Shown: piece after piece, positions 61,887 to 64,000 of the stretch
Numbering within the stretch: the first letter of the stretch is position 1
How the letters are laid out: the number at the start of each line of letters is the position of its first letter
Assembly (NCBI RefSeq): GCF_016863535.1
Contig: NZ_BOPB01000009.1
Location: 62,001 to 126,000, forward strand
Origin: Micromonospora lutea
GTDB lineage: Bacteria > Actinomycetota > Actinomycetes > Mycobacteriales > Micromonosporaceae
DNA length: 64,000 bases
Direction of reading: 5' to 3'
Translations under genes and position numbers: made by a program
The notes under the pieces: model-generated
Told to the model about the DNA's origin: nothing
Databases searched by the model: none
The model's input: the letters and a program-made list of their open reading frames with translations, nothing else

Positions 61887-64000
61887 CCCGTCGCTGGGTG
61901 CGCTCGACACCGATCTGGTGGCCGCGGTCGAGGCGCTCTCCGCCGAACAGCAGGCGCGGTTCGAGGAGATCCTCCAGCGCAAGCTGCGTCAGGACCACGC
62001 CATCCGGCGTCGCCCCGCGACCGGGCCCGGCCCGGCGTCGTTCGGGCAGGAGCGGATGTGGGTCACGGCCGGTGCGGCGGTGGCGGCGAACAACTACGCG
62101 AGCGCGATCCGGCTGCGGGGCGCGCTGTCGCTGGCGGCGCTGCGGGACAGCCTCGCGCGCCTCGTCGCGCGGCACGAGGCGTTGCGGACGGTGTTCCGGC
62201 TGGAGGACGGGCAGCTGGTCACTGAGGTGGTCGCGGCTTCCCGGGTGCCGCTGTTGCTCGTCGACCTCTCCACGCTGGACCTGCCGGCCGGTCCCGACCT
62301 GCCGCCTCTGCTGCGTACGCTGGTCCGGACCGAGTCCGCCCGTCCGTTCGACCTCGGGCGTGGGCCGGCGCTGCGGGTCCACGTGTTCCGGTTGGGCCCT
62401 CACGACCACTGGGTGCTGCTCACCGTCCACCACGCGGCCACCGACGGCTGGTCCAACGGTGTACTCATCCGGGAGCTGTCCGAGTGCTACCGCGCGCTCA
62501 CGGCCGGCCGCCCCTGGGCCCCGCCGGCGTTGCCGATCCGGTACGTCGACTATGCCGCCTGGCAACGCGACCGGCTGGCCGGGCCCGAGGGGATGAGCCT
62601 GACGGCGTTCTGGCAGCGGTACCTGCACGACCTGCCCCAGCTCGACCTGCCGTTCGATGCGCCCGTCCGCGGCCCGAACTCCGCGCCCGGCCTTGGATCG
62701 AACCACAGCCTGCTGCTGGATCGGGGGTTGACCGCGCGCCTCACCGAGCTGCACAGCGCTGCCGGCGACTCCCGGTTCACGCTGGTCCTTGCCGCCGTGG
62801 TGGCGGTGGTCAGCGCCGTCACCGTCGGCGACGACGTGGTCGTCGGCACTCTGACCGCAGGTCGTACCCGGCCGGAGCTGCGTGACCTGGTCGGTTACTT
62901 CGTCAACGTCGTACCCATCCGGTTCCGGCCCCGCGTGGCGGCGAGCTTCCGGCAGCTCATGGCGCACGTGCGGGAGCACGCCGGGCAGGCACTGGCACAC
63001 CAGGAGATGCCGTACGAGCGGCTGCTGGATCTGCTGCGCGCCGACTCGCTGGCGGCTGGCGGGTCACCCATCCAGGTGCTCTGCGTGGCGCATCCGACGA
63101 TTCCCCACATCACGATGCCGGGGATCGACGTGGAGCTGCACGACGTCGACCTGACCCACGCCCCGTTTCCCCTGGTGATCGAGGCTCGTGATCGGTCGGA
63201 TGGGCTGGAGATCGCGCTCCAGTACGACAGCGCCCGCCTGACCGGGGAGAGCGTCGTCCTGCTCGGCCACTACCTCCGTACCGTCCTGACCCGCGTCGCG
63301 GAGGATCCCGACGCGACCTGCGCCGACCTGCTCGCGGAACAGGCGGCACCGGTGGCCCGTCCACAGACCGGGCCGGACAACGCCGGGGTGCACCGTCTCG
63401 TCGAGGAGGTGGCGGCCACCCGCCCGGACGCCGTCGCCATCCGTGACGGGGAGCGCCAGCTGTCGTACGGTGCCCTCAACCGCCGGGCCAACCAGGTCGC
63501 GCGCGGGCTGCGTGCCCTCGGTGTGCGCCCGGACGACAGGGTGGTCGTGTGCCTACCCCGGTCCGCCGACGCGGTCGTCGCACAGCTCGCCGTCGTGAAG
63601 TCGGGGGCCGCGTACGTTCCGCTCGACCCGGCCCATCCGCGGGAGCGACTCGCCGCGATCCTCGCCGACGCGCGCCCGCGCGTGCTGGTCACGACAACCG
63701 GCCATGATCCGCAACTGTCGGACGCGCCGCAGTCGCTGCTGCTCGACCGCGACGCGGCGGTCATCTCCGCCCAGCCCGTCGTTGACCTGCGCCTCGCGGC
63801 CCACCCTGATCAAGGGCTGTACCTGATCTACACGTCCGGCTCCACCGGGGAGCCCAAGGGCGTGGTGGGCACCCATCGCGGCCTGGTGAACCGGATCCGC
63901 TGGATGGCGCAGGCGTACCCGGTCGCGGCCGGCGAGGTGTGCGCCGTGCGGACGAGTCCCACCTTCGTTGACGCGGTCTGGGAGACCTTTGGCCCGTTGT
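61879..64000 (+). CDS. NRPS, C-A(beta-alanine-like)..., BlmIV-like, cut by window edge
   Basis: 707 codons are visible with no stop before the edge. An N-terminal 35-residue docking-like segment is followed by a C domain with intact HHAATDG at His184. An A domain starts near residue 505: A2 LKSGAAYVPLD-type (VVKSGAAYVPLD) and A3 LIYTSGSTGEPKG. At A4 the motif is TFVDAVWETF, so the pocket begins Val-Asp-Trp in place of the carboxylate/amine-anchoring Asp. This Val-Asp start is what I recall for the beta-alanine code of BlmIV. The ATG overlaps the glycosyltransferase end by eight bases. Further modules (thiazole-forming) are expected beyond the window. Confidence 0.87.
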   Translation, partial: MPDPSLGALDTDLVAAVEALSAEQQARFEEILQRKLRQDHAIRRRPATGPGPASFGQERMWVTAGAAVAANNYASAIRLRGALSLAALRDSLARLVARHEALRTVFRLEDGQLVTEVVAASRVPLLLVDLSTLDLPAGPDLPPLLRTLVRTESARPFDLGRGPALRVHVFRLGPHDHWVLLTVHHAATDGWSNGVLIRELSECYRALTAGRPWAPPALPIRYVDYAAWQRDRLAGPEGMSLTAFWQRYLHDLPQLDLPFDAPVRGPNSAPGLGSNHSLLLDRGLTARLTELHSAAGDSRFTLVLAAVVAVVSAVTVGDDVVVGTLTAGRTRPELRDLVGYFVNVVPIRFRPRVAASFRQLMAHVREHAGQALAHQEMPYERLLDLLRADSLAAGGSPIQVLCVAHPTIPHITMPGIDVELHDVDLTHAPFPLVIEARDRSDGLEIALQYDSARLTGESVVLLGHYLRTVLTRVAEDPDATCADLLAEQAAPVARPQTGPDNAGVHRLVEEVAATRPDAVAIRDGERQLSYGALNRRANQVARGLRALGVRPDDRVVVCLPRSADAVVAQLAVVKSGAAYVPLDPAHPRERLAAILADARPRVLVTTTGHDPQLSDAPQSLLLDRDAAVISAQPVVDLRLAAHPDQGLYLIYTSGSTGEPKGVVGTHRGLVNRIRWMAQAYPVAAGEVCAVRTSPTFVDAVWETFGPL

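Overview
The sequence is very G+C-rich (about 70% or more), with GTG/ATG starts and tightly overlapping operons. The core genes (zinc ABC operon, Zur, SmtB-type ArsR, an ABM-domain protein, an archaeal/eukaryal-type glyS) point to an actinomycete, most probably Micromonosporaceae (Micromonospora or a relative). This is inferred from gene content and style; no database search was made.

1-14.9 kb is chromosomal housekeeping. It holds a thiamine-precursor ECF transporter (ykoE-ykoD-ykoC type) under a TPP riboswitch, a YraQ-type permease with its TIGR03943 partner, an alpha/beta hydrolase, a small membrane protein and a fadE-type acyl-CoA dehydrogenase. An intergenic palindromic repeat supplies that dehydrogenase's stop codon. 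There follow a zinc uptake and sensing operon (znuA-znuC-znuB-arsR-zur), three small proteins and glyS, which ends in a strong hairpin.

15.0 kb to the right edge is a hybrid NRPS-PKS cluster that I read as a bleomycin-family (bleomycin/tallysomycin/zorbamycin) assembly line, with departures. Plus-strand megagenes run C-A-T-C-A-T (34.4-40.8 kb), C-A-T (40.8-44.0), KS-AT*-MT-KR-ACP (44.0-49.3), C-A-T (49.3-52.5), AL-ACP-C-A-T-C* (52.5-59.1), T-C (59.1-60.9), a glycosyltransferase (60.9-61.9) and C-A... (61.9 to the edge). That is the domain layout and order I remember for BlmX-IX-VIII-VII-VI-V-IV. Adenylation pockets read by eye agree: Ser in the BlmVI-like protein, Asn-like and His in the BlmX-like protein, and the Val-Asp start of a beta-alanine pocket in the BlmIV-like protein. 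A 124-residue BlmA-like bleomycin-binding resistance protein lies at 22.1 kb.

The departures are what make it interesting. The Asn adenylation domain expected between the BlmVI- and BlmV-like proteins is missing there, and a free-standing Asn-type A domain sits 24 kb upstream beside an asparagine synthetase. The PKS acyltransferase has lost its active site. Two condensation domains have lost their catalytic histidines. The left arm (15-34 kb) carries tailoring genes I do not associate with this family: a BtrH-like acyltransferase, two discrete carrier proteins, a second free A domain, a transglutaminase-fold protein, a fatty-acyl-AMP ligase and an exported penicillin-acylase-type hydrolase. 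The last two suggest an acylated, export-activated prodrug. Two ABC exporters and an LLM-type flavin monooxygenase complete the arm. No pathway regulator, thioesterase, thiazole-forming module or NDP-sugar gene is present; those would be expected beyond 64 kb. In-frame TTA codons in at least four cluster genes suggest bldA-type control.
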